NCBI GenBank assembly: GCA_016946835.1
Contig: JACVTC010000186.1
Coordinates: forward strand, 97,501-159,500
DNA: 62,000 nucleotides
Direction: 5' to 3'
Source: Neocallimastix lanati (nom. inval.)
Taxonomy: Eukaryota; Neocallimastigomycota; Neocallimastigomycetes; Neocallimastigales; Neocallimastigaceae
Below are positions 11,465 to 25,082 of the stretch, in pieces. Position numbers and translations under genes: made by a program. Below the pieces are notes generated by a model. It was not told the DNA's origin. It worked only from the letters and a program-made list of their open reading frames with translations, and did no database searches. Numbering within the stretch: position 1 is the first letter of the stretch; each line of letters starts with the position of its first letter.

Positions 11465-11845
11465 AAAATTGAAATTTAAACTAATTTTAACTATTTTAAA
11501 ACTATTCCGAAATTAATTTTCAAGTATTTTAAACTAACTAAACTAAATTAACTAATTTAAATAAATTATTTAAATTAAATTTATTATCCAAAAATTATTT
11601 AAATAATAATTTATCCTTTATGAATAGTTTACATAAATTTATAAATAATTTTCATATACGTAAATCATAAATTTATGTAATTTTATTACATTAATTAATT
11701 ATGTAATAATTAATTATTAAAGATTTTATTACATTAATTAATTATGTAATAATTAATTATTAAAGATTTTATTACATTAATTAATTATGTAATAATTAAT
11801 TATTAAAGATTTTATTAAATTTTATACATAGATTTTATTATCACT
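11465..11845. repeat. 5'-truncated LTR (family of the 12722 solo LTR) with internal 43-bp triplication
   Basis: It matches the reverse complement of the solo LTR at 12722-13500 over its 3' half (shared ttcatatacgtaaatcataaa and acattaattaattatgtaat blocks). Inside it a 43-bp unit ending attaaagatttt is present three times (about 11687-11820). It borders the 3' end of the decayed gypsy element and may be its remaining terminal repeat. Confidence 0.65.
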
Positions 11846-14800
11846 CAAAGTATCTTCTTCTACATTAGACTTATTCTTTTTTGGTTCAACTATACTATTC
11901 CTGAATCAATTGTTTATCATAAATTTGATCTTCATCAATCCAAGTATCCTCATCAGAATCAAGTCCTTTCCAAGATACAAGAAAACGATTCTTTCCTCTA
12001 TATTTTCTCATATCGGCAATCTTTTCTAGAACTTTATCAAAAAATATCAGTGGTCAAATTAATATTCTTCCTTTTTCTTTTAATTTCTGTTTTCAAATTC
12101 ATTTTCATGATAAGGTTCCAGTAATGATACATGAAAAACAGGATGACAACGCAGATTACTTGGGAGAGTTTAAATTTATAAGTAAGTGAACTAATATTTT
12201 CTCAACTATTTCAAAAGGAACCACGCATTTGATCAGTGAGTTTCTTCTTAATATTCTTAATAGTACTTCCTTTAAGTAACCAAACTTTATTACCAACCTG
12301 GAAATCAGGTGAGGGTAATCTTCTTTGATTCGCATTTTTTTTTTTTTTTGTAAGTTTTCTTTAGCTTCAACTAAGTTTTCTTTAAGAAATTTGAATAGTT
12401 TCATTAATATCCTTTAACTCTTTTTTTTTTATCAGCTCTGTGAGGTCTTTTCATTAGATGGAATTTCTAGACTAAATCTAAGGATTGAATCCATAGTTAC
12501 CAAAAAATGGGGAATGGTTGATTTGATAATGAATTGTTGTAAAGTATTGTTATAAGCGAATTCAGCGAAAGGTAATAAATCAACCCAATTGGTTTGTCGT
12601 TCATTTATATAACAACGAAGATATTGTTCCAATATCGCATTCACCCTCTCTGTTTCTGTTTGACCATCAGTCTGGGATGGTTTGAAGTTGAAAAACGAAT
12701 GCTTGAGGCAAAGTAAGTCACTGTAAAGATTTAATAAAATCTTTAATAATTAATTATTACATAATTAATTAATGTAATAAAATTACATAAATTTATGATT
12801 TACGTATATGAAAATTAATTATAAATTTATGTAAACTTTTCATAAAGGAAAAATTATTATTTAAATAATTTTGGATAATAACTTAAATCTAAATAATTTA
12901 TTTAAGTTAGTTAATTTAGTTTAGTTTATTTAAAATAGTTATTCTATTTAATTTAGTTAATTTAGTTAATTTAGTTTAGTTAGTTTAAAATACTTTAAAA
13001 TTAATTTCGGAATAGTTTTAAATAGTTAAAATTAGTTTAAATAGTTTATAAAAATAGTTTTGAATTGTAAATATATAAACATTAGTATTAATAATATTTA
13101 TATAATAAATATATAATAAATGAGTTGTTATTGAATTTAATTATTATTGTAAATAAGTTGAAAGTTTATTGAATTAATTATTGTTTAGTTTAGTTAATTA
13201 TTATATAAAATTATTAATAAATATTTTGTTTATAAATAAATAGTAATATATGTAAATTAGATAGAAATAATATATTATAATGTAATAATGAAAAAATATA
13301 AATACATGTAAATTTCTATAATTAAATCGAGGTATTAGTTATTGACTATATGATAGTTAATAACAAAAAAGAGATTTAATTTTTTTTAATTAATAAAGAT
13401 TATTTTATTTAAAAAAAAAAAACGAATTTTTATTACGTGTTTTTTTATTTTGGTGTTAAAATTTGTTATTTGTAATCTGTTTCTGATAGAACTCTTTACA
13501 GTCACATAATCTATTCCAAAATTCAGAGGTGAATTGGGTACGTACCTCTATCAGAAATAATGGCATCAGGGAAAACCATGCAATTTAAAAAATAAAAATT
13601 AATAAAAAGCATCAGCTGCAATGGAAGTCGTAGGAAGGACAAATGAAAGGGGAAATAAAATGTGCCATCTTTGTTAAAAGGATCAACAACCACCATAAAT
13701 AGTAGTCATATCTTTGGATTTTTGGCAATTCAACCATGAAATCCATTGAAATATCAGCCCAAGCTCTTATTTGGAGTGGATAATGGGGGATAACAAACCA
13801 TACGGTTTATGCCTTGGAACTTTAGCACGACAACAAGTTTTCACAAGACTTAATAAATTTCTTAACATCATGTTGTAGCTTTGGCCACTAAAAGTTTCTA
13901 TAAATAAAAATAAGTCTAAAGTTTTATTTACACCAAAGTGACCAGCGGTTACCGAATCATGGTGCATTTCTAGAATTCTTGTACGAATATTTTCCGGAAC
14001 ATAGATTTAATTATCAGAGAGAAGAAATTCTTCATCATCAATTACACATTTATTCAATATTTCTAAGAGGAGGAGTATCTTTATTATTACTAGAAGTGAA
14101 AGATTTAATTTTTTTGTTATACATTTCATCATCTTTAAGTGAATTTAAAATTGAATTACATAAGCAATCATCAGAAGCTTTACAGTTAATCACACGACAA
14201 AGAAACAGTCTGAGGGTATTTAAAAAAGATGATCACTTCCGTCTAGGATAAGATATCAGGTTTTCCAGACTTCTTTCAAGCACGATCAACTAAATTAAAA
14301 AAACGAAACGAGAGAGAAATTCATACCAGTGGATTTGACGTTGCGAGAACATTTCAGGTTTTCTAGGAAAAAGTCAAATTTTTATATGATCGGTATAAAA
14401 ATTGTTAAAAAGGATGACGAAGGCACCTTCTAAATAGTGACGCCATTCCTCAAGAAAGACAAGAGCAACTTTAATTGCTAGAAGTTCCTTATCGTAAATT
14501 GGATAATTCTTTTTTTGATTTGGTTAAAGCTAGACGAGATATAAGCTATGGGGTGTAGTTGTAGTTGACCATCGTAATTCTTGAGAAAGAATCGCATCAA
14601 CAGCAAAATTAGAAGCATCAGTTTCTACAACAAAAGACTTATTACTATCAGGGTTTCTCAAAAAAAAAAAAAAAAAAAAAAAATAGGAGCAGAAGTGAAC
14701 CACTCGTTTAATTTATTAAATGCCTTCAGTTGATCAGGACCCCAGTTAAAAAATACATTTTTTTTTTCTTGTAAGTTTATGTAAAAAGGAACGGGCGATT

Positions 14801-16400
14801 TTAGCAAAATCTTTTAAAATAAAAATCCTATAAATAATTGCATAAACCAATAAAAGATTGAACTTCCTTAACTCTGGTTGGAACAAGCCAATCAAGAATG
14901 GCTTTAATTTTATTAGGATCAACCTTTTAAAACCATCATTCGATAAAATATAACCAAGAAAAGCAGTTTCAGAGACCTCAAACTCACATTTTTCGAGTTT
15001 GACATAAAAAATTATTTTCTTAATAGTTTCTTTAAAAACTTTCTTAACATGAATATGATGTTCCTCTAAACTTTTTTTGAATAAATTAAAATATTATCAA
15101 TATACGAAATAACAAAATCATCAAAGTAATCACTAAGAACATCATTTATAAAATGTTTGAAAGGTTGCAGGGGCATTCTTTAACTTTAACCCAAAAGGCA
15201 TAACCAAATATTCAAAATGTCCAATAACGAGTACGAAATGCTGTCTTATACTCATCACCTTCTTTTATTTTAACTAAGTTATAAGTAGATTTTAAATCCA
15301 ACTTAGTAAAGAATTTTGCACCTTTACCTTTATCTCTATCTAGTAATTCTCTAATTAAAGGAAAGAGGAGAGTCTCATTTAATTTTCTATAGTCAACACA
15401 TAATCTCTATGAACCATCCTTCTTTTTTAACAAACAATATAGGTTGCTCCAGCAGGAGATGTCGATTTCCTAATGAAACCTTTTTTCTAAATTTTCTTTT
15501 TGATATACTTCTTCAATTCGTCTTCTTTCTGCTTCTGTTAAAGGATAACTAGGACCATAAAATAAATTTGAATTATCCTTTATTCTTATTTCACAATCAT
15601 ACTCATACTCACGATGTAGGAGGGAGTACGTCGCAATTTCTTTCATTGAATACTTCTGCGTCATTATTATAGAGAGGAGGTATTCCTATAATTTTTTTTT
15701 GATTTAATTTATTTTCAAAATTACTAATTTTTAAAAACAATTACAGATACAGCACAAAATTTTTTTACAGAACACTTTTTAGAAATACACTTTTTATTTT
15801 CATCTTTATTTAAATTATCATTATAATTACAATTTTTTTGTTACATTATTACATAAAACTATCAGTTTTACAAATTTTATTTAATTCATCTAAATTAATA
15901 TTATTACTATTACTAAATTCATCAATTTCCATCATCATTATCAAATATAAAACTATCGTTTACATCACTACTATCATAATTAATTATACAAAAAAATTTT
16001 TTTCTTTTAAATCATTAAGTTCTTCTTTTTCACTACAAGTTTTAATACGAGTACGACGACCTCTAATGGTAATTTCTTCATCAGAATCCATTTTGGAATC
16101 AGATTCAAAGGAATACTTAACGTTTAGAATTAATTTTTTTTTTCCTTTGTTAAGGAAAGTTCTTCATAGGGTTCCTTTCCTTTAGTAGAAATTTGGTTTA
16201 ACTTCTTTTTTATTCTTTTTTTTTTTTTTTTTTTTCTATTTCTTTTTTCCCTACATTACAGTGTCGAGTACAGTATCCTGAACTGAAAGAGATTTTTCTT
16301 TGAATCATGGTAGTTAATAGGGCAATGCTTTTCAATCCAAGGGAGTCCTAAAATGATATCTACATCAGGGATACGAAGAGAGTGTAATTGAATTATTTCT
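11846..16400 (-). mobile_element. Decayed Ty3/gypsy chromovirus-type element 1 (pol)
   Basis: Reading right to left, many frame breaks separate recognisable pieces. Protease C-terminus lies at about 16400-16270 (ILGLPWIEKH). Reverse transcriptase is at 15660-14700 with a YIDN box in place of YxDD near 15100. RNase H is at 14660-14280 (VETDASNFAV and [12 protein letters not shown]). Integrase has its zinc domain at 13967-13767 (GHFGVNKT...CCRAK) and core motifs IISDRGT near 13560 and SQTDGQTER near 12670. A chromodomain-like end (FLVSWKGLDSDEDTW) follows near 11960. Dozens of stops make it non-functional. Order and motifs follow Ty3/gypsy chromoviruses. Confidence 0.85.
12722..13500 (-). mobile_element. 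Solo LTR (779 bp) inserted in gypsy integrase
   Basis: Ends are perfect 8-bp inverted repeats, TGTAAAGA...TCTTTACA, flanked by the 5-bp duplication GTCAC (12717-12721 and 13501-13505). The flanking integrase frames rejoin in register across one copy of the duplication, so the insertion postdates the host element. The sequence is rich in aacta/taatt blocks and has relatives, in the opposite orientation, at 11465-11845 and 34848-35476. Confidence 0.93.
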
Positions 16401-16734
16401 AACCCTTACATAATTTATTTATACATGTCAATGCTTATATAATTGGTTAATTATTTTATTAATTTTTAATTTACTAATCATTTGACTATAAATTTTCAAC
16501 AAATACAAATTACTAAATATAAAATTTAATAATAAAATAAAATAAATTTAATATGAAATAATTGTATGAAATTTAGCCATAATTTTATATATATGACAAA
16601 AATGAATGCTAATTGTTTTATAATATACATTTTGAAACCATAAGAATATCGTAAAAATAACCTTAATTTTACCATATATCTGTTACAAGGCCTCTTTCCA
16701 AGGAACATATTCCAAACTTATTGGCAATTCCTAA

Positions 16735-18460
16735 TAAGGTTAGGTCACTAACATGGACACTGGATACCTGTTAAGAAATGGAGAAATATTGATATCTAGT
16801 CTGTAATTCTTTTTTGGCTGGTCTACATCTATACCTATTACCTTAAATGGTCCAAACTTAACCGATAGACAACTTATAAAAAATGTAGCACATTTTAATT
16901 CTCTGGTTTCTACAGCCTTACTTTATCAAAACAATCTTTACATGGTCTAGTAAAAAATTATTTGCCCAACTTTTTTCCATATTGCCTATATATCTTGTTT
17001 TACGAGATCTGTAGGATATATATGTTTGAAGTTTCCCAGATTATCATTCTAACTTATATATGTCCCTTATGGAAGCATTCAGTGTCTTGATTGCGTTAGC
17101 AATATGACTGAAACATGCTAGGTGTATCATCTTGGGTAATTCATTAAGCATTCTAAGATACAACATATCCTTTTAGTTTTTCTTGAAAAAATCCATACTC
17201 TTTTCTGATATTTTTTTTTTCTTTAGTAAGTCAGTTATAAATTCTAGTTGAACTTCTTATCGGGTTAGATCGATCAGATATTGGGATATTGATATCCTAA
17301 CAGCTGTTCATTTTATGAGTTACGTAAAAAATTTGCAAGCTTTGGATTAACCCCTGACGCTTGATTTGCCTAGGAGTTAGCAATTACCGTTTAGTAACGA
17401 ACGGAAAATTTTAATCGTCACAATGAATAATAATCTCATCATTCACACCTTGAAGAAATGTCGTCATTCAGTGAATGCCATCTTCATTGCTATAAGTTCT
17501 TTTCCTGTAAATGAGTAATTAAGTTAACCCTTGCTGAGAGATTTAGAATATTAGAAGATCAGATGAAGGGTCTTGTCATATATTTTTTTGTTGAAATACT
17601 GCTATTATATTATAATTATTTGTTTAACATCTGACAAAAAAACTATTTGTCGTTGTCAGGATATGGTAACATTGATGAATATGTAAGTATTTCTTTTAGA
17701 TTTTGAAACGCTGTCAGATTCTCTTCATTTCATTAGAACTTTTCTTTCTTGGATATCATATTGAATATCAGTTTGAAAGTCCTACAAAAGTTTTTTTTTA
17801 ATGAAATTCCTATAATAATTGTATAGTAATTAAGAATTGTGCTTGAATTTACATTAAAATTTTTAACATATCTAGAGTTGTTATTTTCTTTTCTACTAAA
17901 ATCTTTCCTAGGCGGATCGTCACGTTGACTCATATTGTCCATTTTATACCACTTTTTAACAGATTCTTTTAAATCGTCTTTAATAAAATATAACATTGCA
18001 GTAGGCTCGGTTTTATTTTTTATCTGGAATCTACCAAAGGAACTATTCAGCGTATTTATAAATTATTTTTCATCCCATGTTTCACCAAAATATCTCTTTC
18101 GTTCTTAGTAGGGTACATTATAATATCTTTTATCGCATTATATATAAGTATAGGCAGGGCGGATTGATAATAAGTTTTAAATCTAGCTTCTATTGTATCT
18201 ATATGTAGTGGGAAGGGTTTACTTGTAAATGAGTTTCTCGAGTTAACATTCTCAATCGCTCGATATCGTGTTGTTGAGTACGATTAACTGGCATTACTTT
18301 TTCAATCCTTTCCTCGAGCTACTTACGATACGCCCTTTCTTGTTCTTGGTTCAAATCCAAGAATTTTTCAATCTGGTTAATCTTTTTGACCTTTATCTTC
18401 GAGGCCTTGTTGGAATTTCTTTTCTTTCATCTGGTTCCCATCCAGATAGGTTTTGATCTT
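16735..18460 (-). mobile_element. Decayed Ty3/gypsy element 2 (gag, RNase H, integrase remnants)
   Basis: A second, differently diverged gypsy copy. Right to left: Gag fragments near 18060-17730 (SVKKWYKM region), RNase H-adjacent sequence at 17720-17640 (AFQNLKEILTYSSMLPY), RNase H at 17520-17400 (GKELIAMKMAF), integrase zinc remnants (CKDCF) near 16950, and the post-integrase FGPFKVIG...YRLDI motif near 16860-16790. Protease and most of reverse transcriptase are missing, so an internal deletion is likely. Stops occur throughout. It abuts element 1, whose protease end is cut at about 16400. Confidence 0.75.
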
Positions 18461-18464
18461 TTTT

Positions 18465-19295
18465 TAAATTATTAATAATAAAATGAAAAAAAAATATTTT
18501 AAAAATATTAATAATTTAAATAATTTATTATAAAAATTTTTATTTCTTTCATGAGTCATACAAATATAAATTTATACAAAAATTGATGACACAATGGAAA
18601 AAGCAAATTTAATTTGGTAAAGTACGAATTTTTATTAATTAAAAAATTGTTTTGCAAAAAGTTTTAAAATTTTTAATTTAAGTTATCAATTATAATTAAA
18701 TTATTAATAAATTAAATTTCTGATATACTAAATATTTATTAAATTAAATTTTAAATTTTTAATCAAAATTATATTTTAAAGAAAAAAAAAATTATTTTTT
18801 TTGTATTAAAATTATTTGGCTTGATTCATCAAAGTAATAAAATTCATCAAAAGAGAATCCAAGGGTTTAGGATGAATTTCAAGAGGATTAAGATGACCAT
18901 AAGGTTAATGTCCTTGGAATGATAACAACTGTCACCAGAACGAATATAGTATTTAACATCGTTGTGAAGAGTAAGATATTGGAAATCGCTAGAAATGAAA
19001 GAGATTGTTATTATTTTTCAAATAATTTCTAGTAAAAAAGGAAAGTAATGATAATGTTTAACACTGAAAACCGACATTTAGGAGAAGTAATAATTTTATA
19101 TTTGAAAAGAAGAAAACTTATATTAATAGTGAAGTTCTGGATTTTTGAAGACGAATTTTGTTTATCGGTGTTGAGTTGATTGTAGGTATAATATTAGAAT
19201 TCATCATCATTATGAGTATTAAGAATCTGATAATTTAATGAGGTAACTAGAGAAGTAAAGGCTCAAACGTTTTCCGATCGGAGAACAGTAAAGGG
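18465..19295. other. AT-rich spacer with unassigned degraded coding traces
   Basis: 18465-18830 is plain AT-rich DNA. 18850-19200 is less AT-rich and on the minus strand has an open stretch (YYIRSGDSCYHSKDI) that looks like old transposon coding sequence, but I cannot assign it. Confidence 0.35.
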
Positions 19296-19299
19296 AGTA

Positions 19300-19535
19300 T
19301 TGATAGATGAGGAATACATATTTGATATTGAAGTTATAATTAAAATTAAATCCATTAAAAATAATAATTGCTAATTTTTTAAAACTTTTAGGTATATTTT
19401 TATAAAACATATTTATTTGATTATAATATGAAAATTTAGAATTATTATAATAATATGGAACATATAACAAACAATGTTTCAGAATCACTTAATAATTATT
19501 TCCAATAAAACCGTCTTTTTATTAATTAATAGATA
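19300..19535 (+). pseudogene. MULE transposase C-terminal remnant
   Basis: Broken plus-strand frames align by eye with the better copy at 33.0-34.2 kb: IFDIEVIIKIK matches IFDIYIIIKRI, and NMEHITNNVSESLNNYF matches NIEHLTNNASESYNSYL, which carries the catalytic Glu region. Two or more frameshifts and stops. Only the last third survives, directly followed by copia gag. Confidence 0.7.
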
Positions 19536-19544
19536 AATTAAATG

Positions 19545-22500
19545 AAATTTAACATCTGATACTAGAAAAATAGTAGAGAACCATGACAAAGCTGCTTTTG
19601 AGCTCTGGACTATTTTTAAAAAAAACTACTTTACTCAAGGAAAAGAACAGTTAATGGCTGATTTGAAAGAGAAGTAAGAAAAAATGAAATATTAACCCAA
19701 TGTTGACATTAATATCTTCATTTCTTATTTAGAAAATATCTTTGATGAACTCGATTATTTTTGAATTCCACGTACCTGACCTGATGAAGAGAAAGTTATA
19801 TTTTAAATCACTTATTACCTAAAAATTTATGATAGATCAATGTGTTCCAATTCAGGGATAATTGAAAAGAATACTCAAAATTTACTGCTAAAAGTCATTC
19901 TAAGCATTATATACTGAAAAAAAATTTCATCAGTATACATTAATGAAAAATAATTATACTTTTCAATTATTGTTATCCAATAGTCCGATAACAGTAAATC
20001 AACAAAACTCAAACATTACAATCAACAACATTTAACATTTCGATGAAGATATATACTTGTGACATCGTAGATTCGACATTTCAACATAGACAGAATCTTA
20101 AGTACATTACAGAAATTAAACTATTATGAAAAATTATAGAATATGTACAAAATTTAAATTGAGAAATAAACCATATTACCCCTCTACTCACAAAGCTAAA
20201 GATATCTTTTACTTCATTTATCTCGATCTCATAGGTCCAACTACAGAATCTCTATATAGAAATAAATATGTATTAACTGTTCTGGATGACAATAGTAGAT
20301 ATAATTGGACATTTTTCTTAAAAATATATCAGTCACTTTTGAATCATTCTTTTATTGGACTAAAATCATTAAAAACTAATTCAATAAAACAAAGTCATAA
20401 GATTGGAAAATGGCACCGAATTTCCATTAAACAGCTTTCAATTTTTTTTTTTTTTTTTTAAAGATATCAGAATGATTCATCAAACAATTGTGCTCTAAAA
20501 TCCTCAGCAAATGAGTAGGGCTGAAAGACTGAATGGAGTCCTGATAAGTACCACCGCTTCACTTCTGGAAAATGTCAAAGTTAGCAGAAGGTTTTGGGAA
20601 GACGCTATGTCCACTGCTAGCTACCTATATAATAGGATCCCTTACCAATCATAAAACAATAAAGTTCTTTACAAAGTATTTTTCAAAATAAAGTAAATTA
20701 CAATGACATAAAAGGTAATTAAATGTAGAACAGTGAAATTTTTTTTGAAAAGAGTCCTGCCAATTTTTATTTTAACATTGTTTTTTTCAGAAATATCAGA
20801 TAATAATACAGACAGCAAAAATTACCATACCAAAAAATTTTTACTAATGAGTATAATCCTTCAATATCAAATCCCAATAATAGTCAACATACAAAGTATC
20901 CTATACTCCAACAATAAAATGAATATCTCAAATAACAATAAAGAACAATTAATAAATCATAGTTCACAAAAAAGAACTTATAAGGATTATACAATTTACA
21001 TATATGAAAATCTTAGTGATACACAAGTAAAGAAAATGAAAAATATCAAAAAATAATCAAAAATATCCTTTAGTAAGAGAACCAACCAATTATCAAGATA
21101 TTTTTAATTTAAAGGACAAAGAAGAATGGTACAAAGCAGTCAATGATGAATTTCAAAATATGGTCAAATTAAAAGTTTTTACAATAAAAAATATATTCCT
21201 AAAGATACCAATATTATTTTAGCCAAGTGTGTCTTCAAACTTAAAAGAGACGCTGATGGAAATATAACCAAAAGAATGGTAAGACTAGAGGATTTAATCG
21301 ACAAGAAGGTATTAATTATTTTGAAATATTTTCACCACCCTTAATCAAAGTTCCTTTCATATTATTACGGCCATGGCAGCACAAAAGAATTTCAAAATCA
21401 AGCAAATTGATATTAATTCGGCGTATCAAAATGCCAACTTAACGGAGGATATATATAAGAAATCTTCCGAAGGTTATGGGTGGTGAAATAATAATAAACA
21501 TACACTTTTTTAAAACTCAACAAAGCACTCAATGGATAAAAACAGTCCGGGAAGGTGTGGAATGACCAACTTAGCAATATACTATTGAAGATTAATTTTA
21601 AAAGAATGAAATACGACCCATGTCTATACAAAAGGAAAAATAAACGTGGAAACATAACATGCATTCTTTTAATATTTGTAGATAATACTCTTTTTACTGG
21701 AAATGTATCAGAAATTAACCAAACAACGTCACTAATTTAAAAATATTTCGAAATCAAAGAATTAGGGGATACAAAATTCATCATAGGTATTAAATTTGAA
21801 AGATAAAATAATAGATATATCCTTCACCAAAAGAGATATATAAATGATCTTCTAATTAAATTCAAGGATGAAAATATATATTTCACTAATAATATTAAAT
21901 CTATTAATGATAAAAAATTAAGAAATATAAAAATAGACAAAACTAAATATAGAAGCGAGATGGGTAATTTATTGTACTTAAGTATAAGTAGAAGACCGGA
22001 TATCATTTATGTCATAAGTAAAGTAGCAAAAAAAAAGCCAAAGATCCCAATCTAGGAGATTGGAAAAATATTTTAAAAATTATAAGTATACAATAAACTA
22101 TATATAAAAATTTAATTCAAATTCAAAAATTAAAGCATATTCAGATTCGGACTCTGCATGGTATAAAGACACTAGAAAATCTACGACTGGATATATCATT
22201 AGCATTGATGATGCTCGTATCAGTTAGTACTCAAAATTACAACACTGTGTTTCAGAGTCTATAGCAGAAACGGAATATTACAGCTTAAGAGAATGCTTAA
22301 AACAATATATATGATATTTAAATTTTTTAAGGGAACTGAATATCAATACTAAAACGATTGAAATTAATGTATACAATAAAGCTGCAATATTCATTACAAC
22401 AAATGAATTAACTAATCAGAAAACCAAATACATTGATATTCACTATCACTACATAAAGGAATTAATAAAGGAAAATAAAACGAATTGAGTTATATAAATT

Positions 22501-22649
22501 CAAAGCTGAATATTGCCAACGGCTTTACTAAATGCTTAAATAATTCATTAATTATAAATTTTAGGTTTCAAATATTATTTAAATTTAATTAATAGCTTAA
22601 AACATTTTAATTGTATAAATCTACCTTCAAAGTCAGATTTGAGAGGGAG
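19545..22649 (+). mobile_element. Decayed Ty1/copia element A
   Basis: In order: Gag (19580-19900, ENHDKAAFELW), integrase (20126-20700; an ORF at 20126-20440 carries LDLIGPTTES and LDDNSRY, then AERLNGVLIST with the catalytic Glu at 20518-20560), reverse transcriptase (21070-22070; EEWYKAVNDEF, IKQIDINSAY, and FVDNTLFTG where the copia YVDD box is expected), and RNase H (22140-22510; SIAETEYYSL). Frameshifts and stops break every domain. A polypurine tract (GAGAGGGAG, 22641-22649) precedes the 3' LTR start TGTCAAAG. Gag is 5'-truncated where it meets the MULE remnant, and no 5' LTR is visible. Confidence 0.88.
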
Positions 22650-24180
22650 TGTCAAAGTATAAGATAAAATTTAAATTACATTGTTCAATGAATAAAGTTT
22701 TATGTAATACAAATATTAAGTATTCATCATGCATTATAATTATAATAATATTACCTATAAAAAATTTTATAAAAATTATATTTATTAAATATATAGTATT
22801 TTAACAATAACCGAATGAAAATTGAAAGCTCTATTTTAATAATTATTTTTATCATTTTTTCTATAGGAATTTTTTTCTTGAAAGAAATATCGATTTCTTT
22901 AACTTTTAATAAGAGCTAGTTATTACAATATTTTATACTCTTTTAATTAGAAATTTTAAATATTACAATGATTAATTAATAATAAATAAAATTTTATATA
23001 TTTAATAAAATAATTTTTTAAAAAACGAATTACTTATATAAGTGTTTCAAATCTGTTGAGTAATATACTGTTGAGTAATATCCATTATAATAATGAAATA
23101 TTCTTTGACCGATTTTTGAATTCTTTGGAATACTTGTATTTATGGAGTACAATTTTCTTAGATTTGACTTTATGAAGTAAAAATGTTACTCCAAAAAAAA
23201 ATATATATATTTAAATTATATTTTACTAATAAATTATTATTTAATTACTCATTAAAAAAAATCCACATTATTATTATTTAATTTAATATAAAATATATAT
23301 ATATTTCAAATTATATTTTTTATAATTTCAAATATAATATTTAATAATGAATATTCTAATTAATAAATATTGCGTTGATTATAAAATAAAATAATTGCAT
23401 GTTATTATTATCTATTTTTATTTTAATTATGAATTTTACAAAAATCATTAAATTTTTTAATTTTTTATTTTTTTTGTAAATGATTTTTACTGATAAAATA
23501 TTATTTGAAATAATAAGTTTTATATAAAAAATATAATTATCAGATAAAATATTAAATATAAATAATATGAAATTAAATAACATTTTTCATTTATTTTCTT
23601 AAAATTATTTAATTTATAGTATCTATGATTTATAGTATTTGTTCATTTAATTCTATTATGTTTTTCTACTTATTTAAATACTAAAAAGAAATATGCAATT
23701 TACATGAACATAAAATTTTACGAATTAATTTAAATATGAATTAATTAATAATATACTTTAAATAATAAAAAGAAAAAAAAAATTATTTTTATTTTTTAAT
23801 AATTCAATAAATTAATATATTAATAAATATATTAAATATATTAATATATATTAATATATTAATAATCAATGTTTATAACCATATAATTATTTTATATATA
23901 AACCATAAATTTACCTATTTAAATATACTCTACTTTATTTAAATATACAATACTTCATATATATATTTTATATATTTTGTAAAATAATAATATTTTAATT
24001 ATATTATTTTTTCTATTTAATATTAACAAATAATATATATATCATTTTTTTTTTTTTTTTTTTTTTTAAAAAAAAAATTTCATTCAATTTTATTAATTAT
24101 AATTCTAATTTTTAAAAATAAAACACAATATATATATATAAAGATAAAGATAAATATTTAAACAGTTTAAATTTTACAAG
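22650..24180. other. 3' LTR of copia A, then AT-rich DNA
   Basis: The LTR starts TGTCAAAGTATAAG at 22650; its far end cannot be set without a second copy. The rest is AT-rich with low-complexity poly-T/A near 24050-24080 and no supported gene. Short Lys/Ile/Asn frames here look random. Confidence 0.5.
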
Positions 24181-24195
24181 TACGAAGTTCTATCA

Positions 24196-24846
24196 ATGAC
24201 ATTCTATTTTTTTATTATTTTTTTATTAGCTTATACATTGGATAAAGTAAAATGTGATAATAATATTAGTCTTTTTACAATTACTAATTATACTCTTTCT
24301 ACGTTTCGAAATGCAAATTTTAACTGTTCCTCTTTAGAAGAATGTAATTTTTTAACTATTTGGTGTAAAGATGATGTCAACGATAAATGTATTAATATTA
24401 ATATGGATTATTATGATAGTTATAATGAAAAATTATTAAATAAAGAATTAAAAACTGAACCAAAGCCAATTTTAACAACATGTAATATTGAGAGCGTTGA
24501 TAATAGAAAATGTAAGACACCAAAATGCCAACAAAATAATGATTGTTTTTCTGGTTTATGCTATAAAAATAAATGCGTTGTCAATAAAGATATTTATTAT
24601 TGTGAAAATAGTATGAATCATATTTATTGTCAAAAGTTAAATTATATGTCATGTAAAGAAGATAATGAATGTCTTTCTTCAATTTGTATTAATGAAACCT
24701 GTCAACCTGAAGACTATAATAATGCCAATTTAAAAGATAACATAGAACTTGGAATTTTCATTGCTTTTCTATTTTTAATGGTTTTATTACTACAATTATA
24801 TTTTAATCATCTTGAAAAAAAAAAAAAAGGTAATCAAAAAAAATAA
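24196..24846 (+). CDS. Secreted-pathway Cys-rich single-pass membrane protein
   Basis: Intact 216-residue ORF starting at the ATG after tatca. Residues 1-20 form a signal peptide (FYFFIIFLLAYTL). The lumenal or extracellular part has about 17 cysteines, ending in two related modules: CQQNNDCFSGLCYKNKC (111-127) and CKEDNECLSSICINETC (153-169). Both fit C-x4-DC/EC-x3-x-C-x4-C. Residues 184-203 are a transmembrane segment, followed by a Lys-rich tail. Small proteins with repeated CxxDxxCxSxxC modules are, as far as I know, common in anaerobic gut fungi; their function is unknown. Possible N-glycosylation sites (NYT, NCS, NET) support secretory routing. No intron is needed. Confidence 0.8.
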   Translation: MTFYFFIIFLLAYTLDKVKCDNNISLFTITNYTLSTFRNANFNCSSLEECNFLTIWCKDDVNDKCININMDYYDSYNEKLLNKELKTEPKPILTTCNIESVDNRKCKTPKCQQNNDCFSGLCYKNKCVVNKDIYYCENSMNHIYCQKLNYMSCKEDNECLSSICINETCQPEDYNNANLKDNIELGIFIAFLFLMVLLLQLYFNHLEKKKKGNQKK

Positions 24847-25082
24847 GAATTGAATTAGTAAAGTAAAATAAGAATAAATAATATTCTACTTATATATAAT
24901 TATTACAAATAATTTACCTATTTACTTAATTTTGAATTAATTTAATTTTTATTATTAAACGTTAACAACAACTTAAAATTATATTGAATTCTTTTTTACT
25001 AAATTAAATATTTAATAATAGTAATAATAATGAAAGCCTCAACAACCTCAACAATTTTAACAACAATAAATAAATAAATAAA

